A stretch of 64,000 nucleotides of DNA from Gautieria morchelliformis (Eukaryota; Basidiomycota; Agaricomycetes; Gomphales; Gomphaceae), in contig WHVA01000305.1 of the NCBI GenBank assembly GCA_015179125.1, positions 1 through 64,000 of the forward strand, in the 5' to 3' direction. Each line of letters begins with the position of its first letter. The stretch's first letter is position 1. The notes beneath the pieces were generated by a model. It was not told where the DNA came from. It saw nothing but the letters and a program-made list of their open reading frames with translations, and did not search any database. The position numbers and the translations under genes are program-made. This document shows positions 9,219 to 20,355 of the stretch, piece after piece.

Positions 9219-11375
9219 TCATTTTACATGACACTCTTCTGGCAGGGTTGTTGCGACCGGTCGGACTCGTCTCTCGACTGGTTTGTATCTTCGTGTGGCA
9301 AAAACATCCGCCGAGGTAGGCATGCCGTATACCTCTTGTAGCCAGTAGTTCGTTCCTGCTGACACGTTTGCTCGCAATGCAGGAACAGGTTGTAATGTCC
9401 TGCTGAACGTAGGAAGCTTCGGCAAAGTGGAAAGGCCTAGGTAATGGCTGCCATGTCGACATGGTGTCACATGGGGCCGAGTAGGTACGTGGATCTTATG
9501 ATGGGTGTGCCGAGGGTCATGGATAATGAGTGTCTCCCCAGCGTTCGTCGTGTCAATCTTCCTGATAACCTGGAACGGCCGCCCCAGCAGCACATCGTAA
9601 GGCGCATTGTCATCAACCACATGTGCGTGAACGGGGATTGTGATCGAGCTGATCGTGATTTGTAGGTTCTCCACCACTCCTGTCGTCAAATCACCCTCAC
9701 CATTCGCCATGGTCATATTGACCCGTACATCTGGATTGACGGCAAGTCCCAGTTTCTTTACTAGCCCATTCCGTATGTTGACTAGCGACGAGGCCGTATC
9801 AAACACTCCTATGACCTGGTGTACTCCCTGAAGCAGAATGTCCAGTTCCCGTGGTGGGAAATGATATGGTATGGCAATGTCGTCTCCCACTTGCAGAACG
9901 TCTGCGTGCTCCGTAAACAAGGCAGGGGTGGAAACTTTACTTGTCTTAAAATTGTCAACCATCCGCCGTCTCACGTCCGGACAACTCGCGGCGATGTGTC
10001 GAAGGGGAAGCGTGACAGGCGTATCAAGTACCGCACTGAAGATGTCCTCTGGTGAGCACGAGTCTTCGATCTTGGAACGGAACTTATATTGCGTTGTAGA
10101 GTCCGACGCCCTGTAACCTCCCGATCCCTGGGCACTGGCTGGCACCAACAGCACCGGACGTTCTTCTCTCACCTCCTCTTCTCTTTCCCCAGTCCCCCCT
10201 TCCTCCACTTCCACTACAAAACCCTCTGTCCTGTTCCTCTCCAACGATGTGGCATCCGCACCGACGAACATGGCTGCCTGCGTTGGGATTTCCTGAATGG
10301 ATGCCGCTGGCACTCGATGGCGCTCCAATTCTGTATCCACCACAAATTTGATGCCCTTCTCATGTGTCAGAATTCGTGAGTTGTCCGGCCAACGGTACCA
10401 GTCGCCTCGTTGAATAATCTTTCCTTCCCTGATATATTGTGCAGCCACCTCACATCGTCGGGTAGCGCAGCCGAGTCGTTTACAAAAGGCACATGGCCAC
10501 GGACCATTGGTTTGCAAGTTGTAGGATGGCCTTGCCGGCCCCGGAGGTGCGTATGGTGCTGTTTTGACTGTTTGGAACGTCGTAGGTGCTGCGAGACGGT
10601 CTGCCACGGTAGGGTAGTAGAGTACCAGTTTCGCATAATTGACCGCATAGTGGGCATCGTGCACTTGCAGTGAGGTAAGCTTTTTGATTAGGTCGTCCCG
10701 TGATTCCGCTGATTCCTTTCCCTTCTCCCTCGCGTCCGTTCCCCCTTTCCCAAACCGTACTTTCTTGACCCTCCGCTCCTCCTCCTCCTCTCTCTCCACA
10801 CCTTTGTCCTCCTCCCTCTCTTCATCCTCCATCTCGTCCGCCCAAGACCTGCGCCCTCGTCCAACTTGCGGCTGTGGATCCAGGTCGAAAGCCTGGTTAT
10901 CGAAGATGTATTTGGCAGCCTTGAGGACATCCTTGTAGTCATAAGGTATGGAAATGTCATGATTCGGCTTCGAGATCCGCAACTGATGTTCTAAAGTAGT
11001 CCTCGTTCGGGGGTGGAAACCGAACCAGAACTGCCGGTCACGGTCCTCAGTTGAAATTTTATTTTGAGCGACGAGCCACTGTGCAATAGGTAAAAATGCA
11101 CGATAATAATCGTTCAACTCATCTTCGTCTGCTATTTCACTACGGGCAGCTTTAGCTGTAAATGTTTCGAGGGACTGGCGAGTATAGCGGCGTGCTTTGA
11201 AGGCGTTAGGGTACAGGTCGGCCAAGGACTTCTTGAACTCGTTCCAGTCGGCTGGGTCGTACCCATCGAGGACTTCGAAAAGGTTGCGCTGTTTCCTAGT
11301 GGCATACCTTCCTATCTGAGCAATACGGTCCGAGTCGGTGAGTTTTGCCGCCTCTGCTAAAGTTTCAAAGTGATC
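9219..11375 (-). pseudogene. Gypsy gag (C-terminal part) and aspartic protease
   Basis: After the Harbinger insertion the minus-strand frame resumes at about 11375 with DHFETLAEAAKLTDSDR, continuing from SELEDFL on the other side. The gag helical region follows (DPADWNEFKKSLADLYPN, TLEHQLRISKPNHDI), then an acidic/basic segment. A knuckle-like CAFCKRLGCATRRC has the CX2CX4CX4C spacing, with Cys in place of the usual His. The retropepsin-like region has VIGVFDTASSLVNIR and DVLLGRPF; its DTA replaces DTG, a form also seen in other fungal elements. The frame ends at an in-frame TGA (9219-9221). It belongs to one gag-pol unit. Confidence 0.82.
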
Positions 11376-11676
11376 TAAGGGTGCGTTCGGTAACCAGACC
11401 ACGAAAATGTATTTTGGTGATCTCTCACCAAAAAGTGAAGAAACCACGATTTCGCAATCTTGCGAAATATTTTTCGATTTTGGGGCGTTCGGCTCATGAA
11501 ATCTCAATCTAAAAAGATTTTGACCACGCGTGATCTCCCTATACTTTTGAGATACAGCTCAAAGCTGTATCTCGAGGATGTGGACTCTGGACTTCTATTT
11601 CGCAGGTCGAAAGCAAAGTCACGCTCCGTGACATTTGTGACCGACCTCATGCTATAGCTGGCCGCCATCCTTCATC

Positions 11677-12750
11677 ATGTCCAGCATCGATGTCCAGGAC
11701 GTCATCCCAGCGCAAACCAAAAGGCAAGGGAAGTCAAAGGCAAAGACTGACAATGCCCAGTGGTGTGCAGCTGAGGAAGCTGAACTGGTGCTGACTCTCA
11801 CTGATCAAAAGGCCATGGGGAACACGTCGGAAAACGGGTTCAAGAGTGTTTGTGGTTCGCTGATGGGTTACAGCTCAAAAAGCAGTACAAGATAGTGAAA
11901 GCCCTTCGTCTGCAGTCTGGTTTTGGATGGGATGAAGGCCGACAGATGGTGACAGCCCCAGAGGAAGTATGGGAAGCGTATATTAAGGTATGGCGTATGA
12001 TTATTCTACGTTATCATATTGTGACTATGGGAATGTAGACCCACTATGCGGCAGCTCCTTTCAAAAAGAAACCTTTTCCGTTGTTTGATGACCTGGCGCA
12101 CTTGTGTGAGAATGTGCTCGCGACTGGTGCCGGTGCGTTTCGACCTAGAGTCCAGCCAGCCGAAGTCGAAGGGTCTCCTGATTCCTACGTGTCTGATGTT
12201 GATGGAGAATCAAAATATGGTGAGGTCTTTGAGGAAGAAGATGCTGAGCGTGAGGCGGATCTGGGATCAGTCCAGGTTCGTCGATTATTCGTCTCTTTCG
12301 CAGTCAACGAAACTAATGAAGGAAGGTTAGGCTACCACCTTTTTGAGTAGTGACCTACCGGAAGCCCCCTCTACCTCCATGTTAGGCAAGCGTAAGGCTC
12401 AGGATGCAGGACGCGACAGTAAGCGTCTCTCTGACAAACGCACTCGGCAGTCTGGTGCAGATGGCCTCTTCGCCATATCAAAAGCACTTGGAGCTGTAGC
12501 AAGTGGACTCGAGGTAGGGAACTGTGATGCGCAGACGTCTCCAGAGAGACTGTCCAGGGCTATTGAAGTCCTACAAGATGAGGAATCCGATGATGAAGCG
12601 ATCCTGTCAGCGGTGAGGTTGTTTTCACAGGATCCAAAGGCACCGATTACCTATTTGGCAATCAAGCGTAAGGGGCTCAGGGCGAAGTGGCTTCGTCAAA
12701 AGCAGGCTGACGCTGATCTCCTCAACTTCCAGATGTTCCCAAATATGTAG
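11677..12750 (+). pseudogene. Harbinger Myb/SANT-like DNA-binding protein, damaged
   Basis: In PIF/Harbinger elements a Myb/SANT protein binds the transposon ends and helps the transposase enter the nucleus. Here the start (ATG 11677) leads into the trihelix-like domain (DNAQWCAAEEAELVLTLTDQKA). The second half (KKQYKIVKALRLQSGFGWDEGRQMVTAPEEVWEAYIK) lies in another frame from about 11850, and the linker seems some 30 residues shorter than usual, suggesting a deletion plus frameshift. A clean intron (11988-12038) joins IK to THYAAAPFKKKPFPLFDDL. A further intron is needed around 12275-12345 before SSDLPEAPSTS...LLNFQMFPNM and the stop at 12750. Likely non-functional, though an unrecognised intron near 11840 cannot be excluded. 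Confidence 0.65.
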
Positions 12751-12776
12751 TATCGAGTACGAGCTATGAGAGTGAT

Positions 12777-14103
12777 CTACCTATGTTGACATAGCTCTTG
12801 TTGATACCCTGTCCACATTGCCTGCGCAATTCTCTCCCTCTTTGCTGTAGCCCTCCGTGTCTCTGCAGGGTGTACACTCCCTCCAACAGCCGTAACACTC
12901 GTGGCTCCAATCCCGTTCATTAACTCAGGTAATTCCCCGGCTTCAGGCTCCTCGTCCGGATCATATGTCCGAATGAAGTTATGAATGACACAGCAGCCTG
13001 GAATAATCTTTGCTTGTGTCGACGTTGGATATTCATTCGTTTCACGAAGGATACCAAATCGTTTCTTTGCGACTCCAAAGACTCTCTCAATAACGTTACG
13101 TGCCTGAGAATGTCGCAAATTGTAGAGTTCCATGTAGGTTTTGGGCCTGAAGACTACTGGTTAAGTAAGTTATTTGGTGAGAGCTTCGTACATACCTGAG
13201 CCCGCTAGCTTCCCACTCTCGAAGATGGTATTGAATGCCTCGAAATGGGATGAGCAAGGCATCACATATAGGATATCCAGCATCCGCCAGATAGTACTTT
13301 CCATGTGGAATGGCCAGATCATGGACATGTGCATCCTGATAGACCTGTCCATCACTGGCACTACCTTCCCAACCACTCAAAACATAGCAGAAATGCATAT
13401 CAAAGGTAGTGCACGCTAAGACATTCTGCGTGAGGGTCCCTTTCCGGTTGCGGTAACGAGACCTGTCCTCTGTTGAAGGGCGTGCTGTAATATGTGTCCC
13501 ATCAACTGCTCCAAGGGCATCTTCAAAGTAGGGAAAGAATTTTGGGATATCAGCAATATATCCGTCAAGTTGGGTTTCCAAATTTGGTAGCTTGACATAG
13601 GTATTGTAAAAGGCCGGCGATGTTACTGCATCTAGGATGCGGTGGAAACATCTGGATAAATTGACATGAATAGAAGCTCTTCAAGCGGAGGAGGAATAAG
13701 AATACCTTGAAATTGTATCCCCACTCCATTGGAACCGCTCGCCGAGCTTCCTATTTGATAGATTGGTCACAAGGGCATACGCAAAAATAGCCACCTGCTC
13801 GTCAAGGTCCATGTAACGAGTGTGGTTGGCAGCTGTGCGTCTGAACAGTTCCTGGACCAGTTTTCTAAAAACGTGCTTTTTCATTCCGAGTTGATCCTGG
13901 ATACAGCGTGGGTTTCCATGAAGTAGCTCTCGGACCCATCGCCGACCAGATAGGATGGAGGTGTAGTAGAGCTGCTTACAAAGATAGTGCTTTCCATAGT
14001 GTAACACTACCTCTCCGACAGTCTTGATCATGAGCAAGGCCACCATCCGCCTTCTCTTCCTGTAGCGTACCCGAGCTTCTATCAGGGCTTGCTCACGATT
14101 CAT
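12777..14103 (-). CDS. Harbinger DDE transposase (DDE_Tnp_4), two introns, open
   Basis: The gene joins minus-strand exons 14103-13706, 13651-13196 and 13146-12777, giving 1224 nt (407 residues plus stop) with no internal stop. Both introns (13652-13705, 54 nt; 13147-13195, 49 nt) have GT-AG ends and restore frame (TIS-R-CFHRILDAV and ASGL-R-PKTYMEL). The catalytic triad is visible: Asp in GAVDGTHI, Asp in YYLADAGYP, Glu in ARNVIERVFGVAKKRFGI. An N-terminal helix-turn-helix-like region precedes it (YMDLDEQVAIFAYAL...LGERFQWSGDTISR). The length is normal for the family. It cuts and pastes its element at TWA sites. The intact reading frame contrasts with the decayed gypsy around it, so the insertion is probably younger than much of that decay. 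Confidence 0.85.
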
Positions 14104-14289
14104 GACATGTCAGTCGCACCCACATACACACACTTTGTCAGCGAAGGAAATTTCAAGTCAAGATTACAGTGCGTTCGGCTCGATTCAATATTGATCACAC
14201 GCAGAAAAGATCAAGGTTACGAGTGAGTTGTAGATTTTATGATTTCTTCAGATCAGATTATCGTGGTCTGGTTACCGAACGCGCCCTAA

Positions 14290-14628
14290 GAAATCCTCTA
14301 ATTCAGAATCTTTTCCATCAAAGGTTTTAGGGGCCTTCGATGTTCCTGGTGCTGGCATAGCAGCTCGTCCGGTGTTAGTAGCCGCCATCGTTGTCAGTTG
14401 CCTACTCTGAGCTCGGGTAGTTACCTGTACTGATCGAGTGGCACGTGCAGGCGTCGTCGAAGGAACAGGAATTTGTGATCTGCGCGGAATGGTGTGAGAG
14501 GTAGATGGTGTTGTCCAAGGATTAGGTGAGTGGCTCGTTGCGTTAGAGAGCCTTGAGAGGTGTCGATAAGCTGATATAGTCGCAAGGTCTTCGTTGTCGG
14601 AGGCGCTGTTCCTCGCGGTGGAGCACAC
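14290..14628 (-). pseudogene. Gypsy gag, N-terminal part
   Basis: Minus-strand codons open from just inside the 5' LTR. The first ATG is at 14388 (MAATNTGRAAMPAPG...), leading to the common fungal gypsy motif KTFDGKDSELEDFL. There the Harbinger TSD interrupts the frame, and the rest of Gag lies at 11375 and below. The upstream Ser/Thr-rich codons have no ATG in frame and may be leader sequence. Directly after the LTR the minus strand reads TACTGGTGTGCTCCACC, whose TGG could start a tRNA primer-binding site (tentative). Confidence 0.7.
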
Positions 14629-14633
14629 CAGTA

Positions 14634-14933
14634 TGTAAGGCTTCGTTCAGGCCTGGTGGTGCACGAAGGGTACGACTTAGAAGAGAGAGATGCGAGTCAG
14701 AAGGGTCTTGAAAGATAGATCTATTTAGTGGAGGCTTGTACTACTTATAGTTTGTGAGAACAAAGAAAATCTAAAAATAGTGTGGTTCTTAAGGAACGGT
14801 GGATGTGATGTGCGTAAGCTATGTGTACAGTGGACAAGAGCGGGCAGTGTACAAGTGATGCTTGTCCACTCGCGGCTGTGTGTGGGTGCTTGTGTACGCA
14901 TCATCGGCAACTAGACAGCGCAGCTGTCTTACA
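14634..14933 (-). repeat. Gypsy 5' LTR
   Basis: A 300-bp repeat matching 5167-5456, upstream LTR for the minus-strand element. A 10-bp duplication-like difference (CTGTGTGTGG near 14875) distinguishes it from the 3' LTR. It is followed by ACGT, the target repeat, and then by the Copia-A tail. Confidence 0.85.
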
Positions 14934-15055
14934 ACGTACGTACCGACGAAGGAGAACGTAGCGGACATATTTACGAAGGGATTGGACTTACACCAACATA
15001 GGTATTTATTAGGGAAATTAGGATTTTGCCGAAGGGACTTCTCGCTGAGGGGGAG
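14934..15055 (+). pseudogene. Copia-A polyprotein C-terminus
   Basis: The plus strand resumes Copia-A with YVPTKENVADIFTKGLDLHQ and LLGKLGFCR, the conserved tail after copia RNase H, ending in the TAG that overlaps the LTR start. A polypurine tract (CTGAGGGGGAG, 15045-15055) abuts the LTR. It proves that 5166 and 14934 were contiguous before the gypsy insertion. Confidence 0.85.
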
Positions 15056-15271
15056 TGTTAGTAATCGGGATGATGACACCGCAGGCAGAGCCGGCACGCA
15101 CTTAGCCGGAAGTTTGAGATCGCTCTCGACTCCGGGATGCTGGTGCACCGGCACGGGGCACAGCATCAGCTCGAAGGATTAGTAATATAGGAACTATATT
15201 TAGTATATAAGGACAGACGATCTTGTATAGATCGTAGAACAATCAACTTATTATTACTCCTTCGTTCCACA
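15056..15271 (+). repeat. Copia-A 3' LTR
   Basis: The 216-bp LTR begins TGTTAGTAATCGG and ends CGTTCCACA. It carries a TATA-like TAGTATATAAGG and is homologous to the solo LTR at 54659-54880. It follows the polypurine tract of Copia-A directly. The matching 5' LTR would lie left of the window. Confidence 0.85.
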
Positions 15272-15430
15272 GACGGAGTCTGGTGTAAGACAGTGAGGTG
15301 AATTGACCTCGAAGCGAGTCCCAATTGTGGAAAGCAGTGGTCACTTTACCAACAAACTAATAGTGCTGTACGAGAGCTTACAATCTATTCAGAAAATCTT
15401 GAGTTGCGTCGTTCTATTTTTGTTTGTCGC
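15272..15430. other. Flank right of Copia-A, nothing recognised
   Basis: About 160 bp of unique sequence between the Copia-A LTR and the repeat unit that starts near 15430. No coding or repeat feature could be supported. Confidence 0.4.
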
Positions 15431-18260
15431 CAGAGGCGCCAGGCATGGACAGAAGTGGTATGAAGGGACAATCGAATTTACACATGGAGCACAACCACAT
15501 GGTATCCGCGAGGCTGAGCATTCGGTTTATCGGATGTGACGGTGATGCTGGGTTGTGCTCGGTGGCCCAGGAAAGCCCAGGAAGCTACCGAGGTGATCTG
15601 CGACGTGTTTGTTGATTTATTTAGTATGCTATTATTAGAAAGATGACAGTGCCACCTAGCAAGGGTAAACGGTATTGGACCTCTGCCATATTTTTTGCAG
15701 CCATTCGATAATTCAGATCGGAGATATAAGTTGTAGCTGTCGTGAATTAGTATATCAGCTCCCTTGGTATCTGGTTGGCTCCAGAGTTAAATATAAGCAA
15801 CATTATCCACATACCCCATCGAATTTCATCGACACCGGATACTGATAATCCCGAGCAAAGAGAGGTTTCGTTCTGTGCGGATCAGGAACCCACCACAAAC
15901 ATCCACTCCGACTCGGCAGTTACAAGCAGCATGACACAGACACAGACAAACCCTGACATCGTCATTGCATGGTACGCACATGTCATTCCTCCACTGCCTC
16001 GTCTTTCCCGGCATTACCCCGCATTTTACCCGTCCACTCCAAACGTCAATTCACCTCCCCTCCCATAACACTAACAGCCTCCCCTCCCAGGCTTCTTATT
16101 ACCTACCCTTCTCTGCAGCGCACGGACATGAACTTCTCATGATGTTTCCGGCGTGTCTGCCGGTGGCGGGGTGTGTGTGTATGTGCCGGGTGTTGAAAAG
16201 GCCAGCAAGAGGAACGAGTGGGGTGTATGGTATTATATAAACAGCCCGTCCATCCTGCATGACGCGCTTACTGCCTTCTCCACCACATTTCTCCATCCAC
16301 CCATCCGCCAGCCTGGCCCAGACCCAGACACAAACACAGACCCTGGAGGCGTGGGTGGTACGTCCCGTTGCCCAGTACCTCATGTCACTTACCGAGCGCC
16401 ACTCTCTGCTCCCTACACTCCACCCTGCCGCCCCTCACGTCCTGCACCACCCTCCCAACCTGCAAGGGGCCCTTCCCGCATGACCCGCACGCCCACCGCG
16501 ACACAGGGCGCTTCCCCGCGGAGGACGCGCGCTGCCCATCCGAGGCGTGTGCGCAGGGCGATCTCCAGAAGAATCGGCACCTGGATCATAAGTGCGGCCG
16601 CGGCACGTGGTTCAGTGTGCGCCTTTCGGCAACGGGGGCTGAGAAGGGGGCTCGCGCGCACTCAAAAGGCGGGTGGACGGGCGATGACGCAGGAGTTCAG
16701 ACCCGCCGCCGAATGCCAGTTTCATGTTGGCGAGGAGCGTGTGCGCAAGATTGGCGCAGCGGGGTCCGGGAACGAGGCTCCACGAAGCGGCGCAGGGGGC
16801 TGGGGCTAGGGCTAGACAGCGCGACCGACGTTGATGTGTCTTGGCGACGCTGTGTATCTCGCATGGGGGCCACGTACGCGACGCACGTGAGCACGTGCAC
16901 GTGTCGTCCGCACATCCCCGCACCCCCACACACACACCCCGCCGCCACCTCCAACACCTACAGCTGCACCGCAGCGCCACACACCCCCTGCAAGCCCCAT
17001 TCCCCGCGCCCGCGGCCACCGCGGCCACCACACCCCTACTCGCACCCTTACCCATACCGCCCCCACCCCCCAAACCCCGCCGCCACCACGCCGGCAAATG
17101 CACGAGTCGCGTCTTTGTGCACCCACCCACCATGCCACTCGGGAATGGGAACGGGAAAGGACCCGCGCCCAACGCGTACAACGCGCACATGCTCCCCCGC
17201 CCCCGCCCCCGCTGCACGCGCACACCTACCTGGACTTGCCGCAACCCCCACGCCCGCATGCACACCGTGACCCTCTGCAGCACTTGAGCGCTGACGCTCA
17301 CGCAAACGCCATACCACGCTCGCCTGCGCCGTGGGCTGTTACAGTCATGGGTCCTGGCATTGGTTCCGGCGTGGGTGTGGGTCTCGGGGTGGGTCCTGGA
17401 GGTGGTGTGGGGGTGCCGAGGCCGAGTTTGGTGCCTGTGCAGTGGCATTAGGCGCATTTACTAAGTCCTGGGATGCGTGGGATGCGTGGGATGCGTGGGA
17501 TGCGTGGGATGCGTGGGTGTATGAGTATGAGTTGTGAGGTATGAGGCGGAGAGCAACTCGAAAGCATCAGGAGCGTTATGGGATGCCGGGTGCGTGCACA
17601 GACACGCGGGTCGTCGGTATTCGTTTCAGGTGGGGCGGGGAGGGAAGTGCTGCCGTCGCAGCTCGACTAGACTACGTATTGACTGGAGTGGGGGTGGGGC
17701 TGGGGTGTCGGGAGAATGTATCATGTATCTTGTAATAATAAATACGCTAGGTGGGAGACATCTGTTAATATCTGCTAACTTTAGGTGCGAGACCGAGACA
17801 ACAATTCTGTGTTAGCAAAGCCCGCTGAGACATTATTGAAAGACAAAGGGTAACAAGTAATGTTATTGTTGACCGTTATGATCCTTTGCCTTTCGCTTTT
17901 GTTTGAATTCAAGTTGTAACTTGTGTCATACTAATTCAGATGAATAACTGCAGTTGTAGTTCCGAGTCAGAGTCTGTTGGTCAGTTTACCGCACTCGTCG
18001 TTTGCCACGCGCCCCGCAAATTACTGAGTTTGTTCTTGTCGGATCACACCGCCACCGCCACATCTCAATTCGGAACGATCTCCCAGCACTAGTTCCTGAC
18101 CCTGGCGGACGGACGCAATTCGAGCTCCTGACTCGGATCAGGGCACCAGACTCAGCAACGGTGCCTGATTTATTTATGTACTAGTATGACTCAGCGCGCT
18201 GTAATTGGAACCATCGTGCAATCATGCGCATTGTGCACTGCCAGTGATGAATAATGCGTC
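15430..18260 (+). repeat. Large dispersed repeat unit, copy A (GC-rich, non-coding)
   Basis: This block is homologous, in inverted orientation, to about 58170-54890. Its first 0.7 kb is also homologous to 53920-54540. Matching landmarks include the stretch near 15500-15600 (ACATGGTATCC...TCGGTGGCCCAGGAAAGCC), the CCACTCCAAACGTCA stretch near 16035, the very GC-rich 16.4-17.4 kb part, and the end near 18040-18240 (TCACACCGCCACCGCCACAT; ACTGCCAGTGATGA). Long open frames in the GC-rich part are open on both strands. Differences between copies fall on all three codon positions in the segment compared (about 16480-16590), so I do not call a protein. Function unknown. Confidence 0.7.
17470..17514 (+). 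repeat. 9-bp microsatellite-like array (GGGATGCGT)x5
   Basis: Five perfect tandem copies of GGGATGCGT lie within repeat unit copy A. The corresponding site in the inverted copy (near 55640-55670) lacks the array, so it expanded or contracted after duplication. Confidence 0.85.
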
Positions 18261-19430
18261 TGGAATATTAGGGGCTTGCCACAACAGCATAGACGCCAAG
18301 TTAATTCAACTAGATGCCAGAGCCTGAATAAATTACATAAGATGCCAGTAGCGTGGCCACCATAGAGGTACCTTTTGTGGGGCAAGAGGAAACGATCCTC
18401 AAGTTGCAGCATATGGATATATTAGCCCGAGGATCCTTAATATTTGATGGGAAGTATCAGGCAAGTTGACTTATGCCACTAGGCCCTGGAGCAACGTGTT
18501 GGGGGTTGGCGACCACCCAAGTCTAGTCCTAAGACTCCTAATGTGAAGGAATGGAATGGAAGGTGTCACAACACTGTTGTCACATTTTTTTTTCTGGATG
18601 TTACAGGCGTAATTAGTTGGCCTATGACTGTTAGAATAAATGGATAGCTATATCAAACATTATTCTAAGGTCTATAGAATCGTCTAACTGAGCTAACATC
18701 TGGGAGAAATAATCCATGCACCAGCCACAGTGCCTGCCCTGGAAAGCAGGCACCTGGGCCCTGGTCAGAAGAAATATTGCTATGGGACTAATAGTCCCAT
18801 ACAGGGACATCGGACACAATGGAAATTACAGTACACTGTCCTATCTATGGACGTACTGAATAGCTACCTCAGGAGAGAGGTACAGAGATGGCAAATGCCT
18901 TGCCAAGGCTGCTGTAGGCACACAGCACAGGACACACAAGTTTTCTATTCTATTCTATTCCCCTGACCAGCTCCACTGATTACGAGCTGTATTACATGTT
19001 GAAAGGGGCTTTGTACATTGCTCCAAGGTCCCAGCTTAGATACTTGTCAGTAGGACAAGTATCCCCATCATTGTTCCTGCTCCACAGCTGTATGCAGCCT
19101 GTGGAGAATTTCCACATTATCCTGACCCATTCTATCACTATCTTGAACACTGGTAGTCACTACTATTTTAGTATAAGTAGCTACCATAAATGTACGAACA
19201 AAATCATCCAGAATATTATCCAGAACAATCCAGAATTGCTGTTTCACCTCCTGAAGTAACTGTAGACTTGTTTGATAGCTACAGAGCTTATTTCTTGATA
19301 GATTTCTCTAATCCTTTGTTGAGAGTCTACTATAACTGGCTACACTATACTGTTCCGAAAGCGAAAGCTTCGGACCCCTTGTTCCTCTGTTCTCACCTGT
19401 TTCTTCCTCGACTCGGTCACGTGACCTACA
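18261..19430. other. Unassigned region left of the Helitron array
   Basis: About 1.2 kb with no convincing coding potential. It contains a short perfect inverted repeat (GGGACTAATAGTCCC near 18785) and a TTCTATTCTATTC microsatellite near 18945-18960. It ends in the A (19430) at which the Helitron array is inserted. Confidence 0.4.
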
Positions 19431-19724
19431 TCTAAGAGTGAAACGCGGGGGGTGGGTGGTTGTGGGCGTTGCTTATGTCAGGTTTTAGGTCAGCATTGGT
19501 CAGCTGGCCAATCGGATGTGAGCGGCGCAGCCGCGAGCCAAGAACGCTGCGCAGCAGCACCGGTTCAAGCGCCCAACTGGCCACATCCGGCGACCGGTCG
19601 CTGCTTCAGACCGAGCGGTCTGCCGTTCCTCCGCAGGAACGCACAGCTGTGCAGCGTGCTGGCTCTCTCTCTCTCTCTCTGCCACTGGCTATCTCTCTCC
19701 TCTTGCTGGCTTTCTCTGTCTGTG

Positions 19725-20230
19725 CCTTCCAGGCTCTCATCACTGCACCTGGTGGGTTTTCTTTGCCATTGATTGTTGCTTTTTTATCTTCTTTTTTATT
19801 GCTAATATTTTCGCTTTTTTATTCATTTTCTGACTGCTTTTCAGCATAGGTTGCTCCTCTCACTGCCTCCCCATCCTTCCTGGCTCTCATCACTGCCCCT
19901 GGTGTGTTTTCCTTGCCATTGATTTTCGCTTTTTTATCTTCTTTTTTATTGTTGTTATTTTCGCTTTTTTAGTCATTTTCTGACTGCTTTTCAGCATAGG
20001 TTGCCCCTCTCACTGCCTCCCCATCCTTCCTGGCTCTCATCACTGCCCCTGGTGTGTTTTCCTTGCCATTGATTTTCGCTTTTTTATCTTCTTTTTTATT
20101 GTTGTTATTTTCGCTTTTTTAGTCATTTTCTGACTGCTTTTCAGCATAGGTTGCCCCTCTCACTGCCTCCCCATCATTCCTGGCTCTCATCCCTGCCCCT
20201 GGTGGGTTTTCCTTGCCATTGATGTTTGTT
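19725..20230 (+). repeat. 150-bp tandem repeat in Helitron 1 leader
   Basis: Units recur at exactly 150-bp spacing (for example TCATTTTCTGACTGCTTTTC at about 19823, 19973 and 20123), about 3.3 copies. They are pyrimidine-rich with TTTTCAGCATAGG in each unit, which looks like a repeated polypyrimidine-AG (3' splice-site-like) sequence. Related, more variable units occur in Helitron 3 (31775-32520) but not in Helitron 2. Confidence 0.8.
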
Positions 20231-20355
20231 TTTGAGGTTAATTTTGTTTCTGTTTCTATGTTAAAGAGAAATCAATAAATAAATTCTTCTGAGTTTGCCT
20301 TGGTCTGTGTGCAATGTAAGTCTGATATTGGCAGCTTTATTGTCTCACTACTCTT

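Larger units (their letters stand above)
11379..14286. mobile_element. PIF/Harbinger DNA transposon, TSD TAA
   Basis: The 2908-bp element is bounded by 26-bp terminal inverted repeats that begin GGGTGCGTTCGGTAACCAGA on the left and GGGCGCGTTCGG on the reverse of the right end, with one mismatch seen. TAA flanks both ends (11376-11378 and 14287-14289), the TWA target repeat typical of PIF/Harbinger. Removing it with one TAA rejoins gypsy gag in frame (SELEDFL + DHFETLAE). Inside are the two expected divergent-family genes, a Myb/SANT protein and a DDE transposase, transcribed toward each other. A second GCGTTCGGCTC motif near each end (about 11483 and 14170) repeats part of the terminal sequence. 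Confidence 0.9.
5167..14933 (-). mobile_element. Ty3/gypsy retrotransposon nested in Copia-A, itself split by a Harbinger
   Basis: Two direct repeats, 5167-5456 and 14634-14933, both start TGTAAGG and end CTTACA. They flank minus-strand gag, protease, RT, RNase H and integrase in Ty3/gypsy order. The element is inserted in the RNase H/C-terminal tail of Copia-A, with ACGT immediately on each side as the target repeat (4 bp seen). The LTRs differ by point changes and a 10-bp indel around 14875. The coding region carries several stops and frameshifts, and a 2.9-kb Harbinger splits gag. The element is therefore inactive. Confidence 0.88.

Noticed and set aside
16368-17457. Long GC-rich open frames on both strands, one with DPHAHRDTG...EDARCP...KNRHL conserved between two repeat copies
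   Set aside because: Differences between copies fall equally on all codon positions, frames are open on both strands and no domain is recognisable; composition explains the openness.
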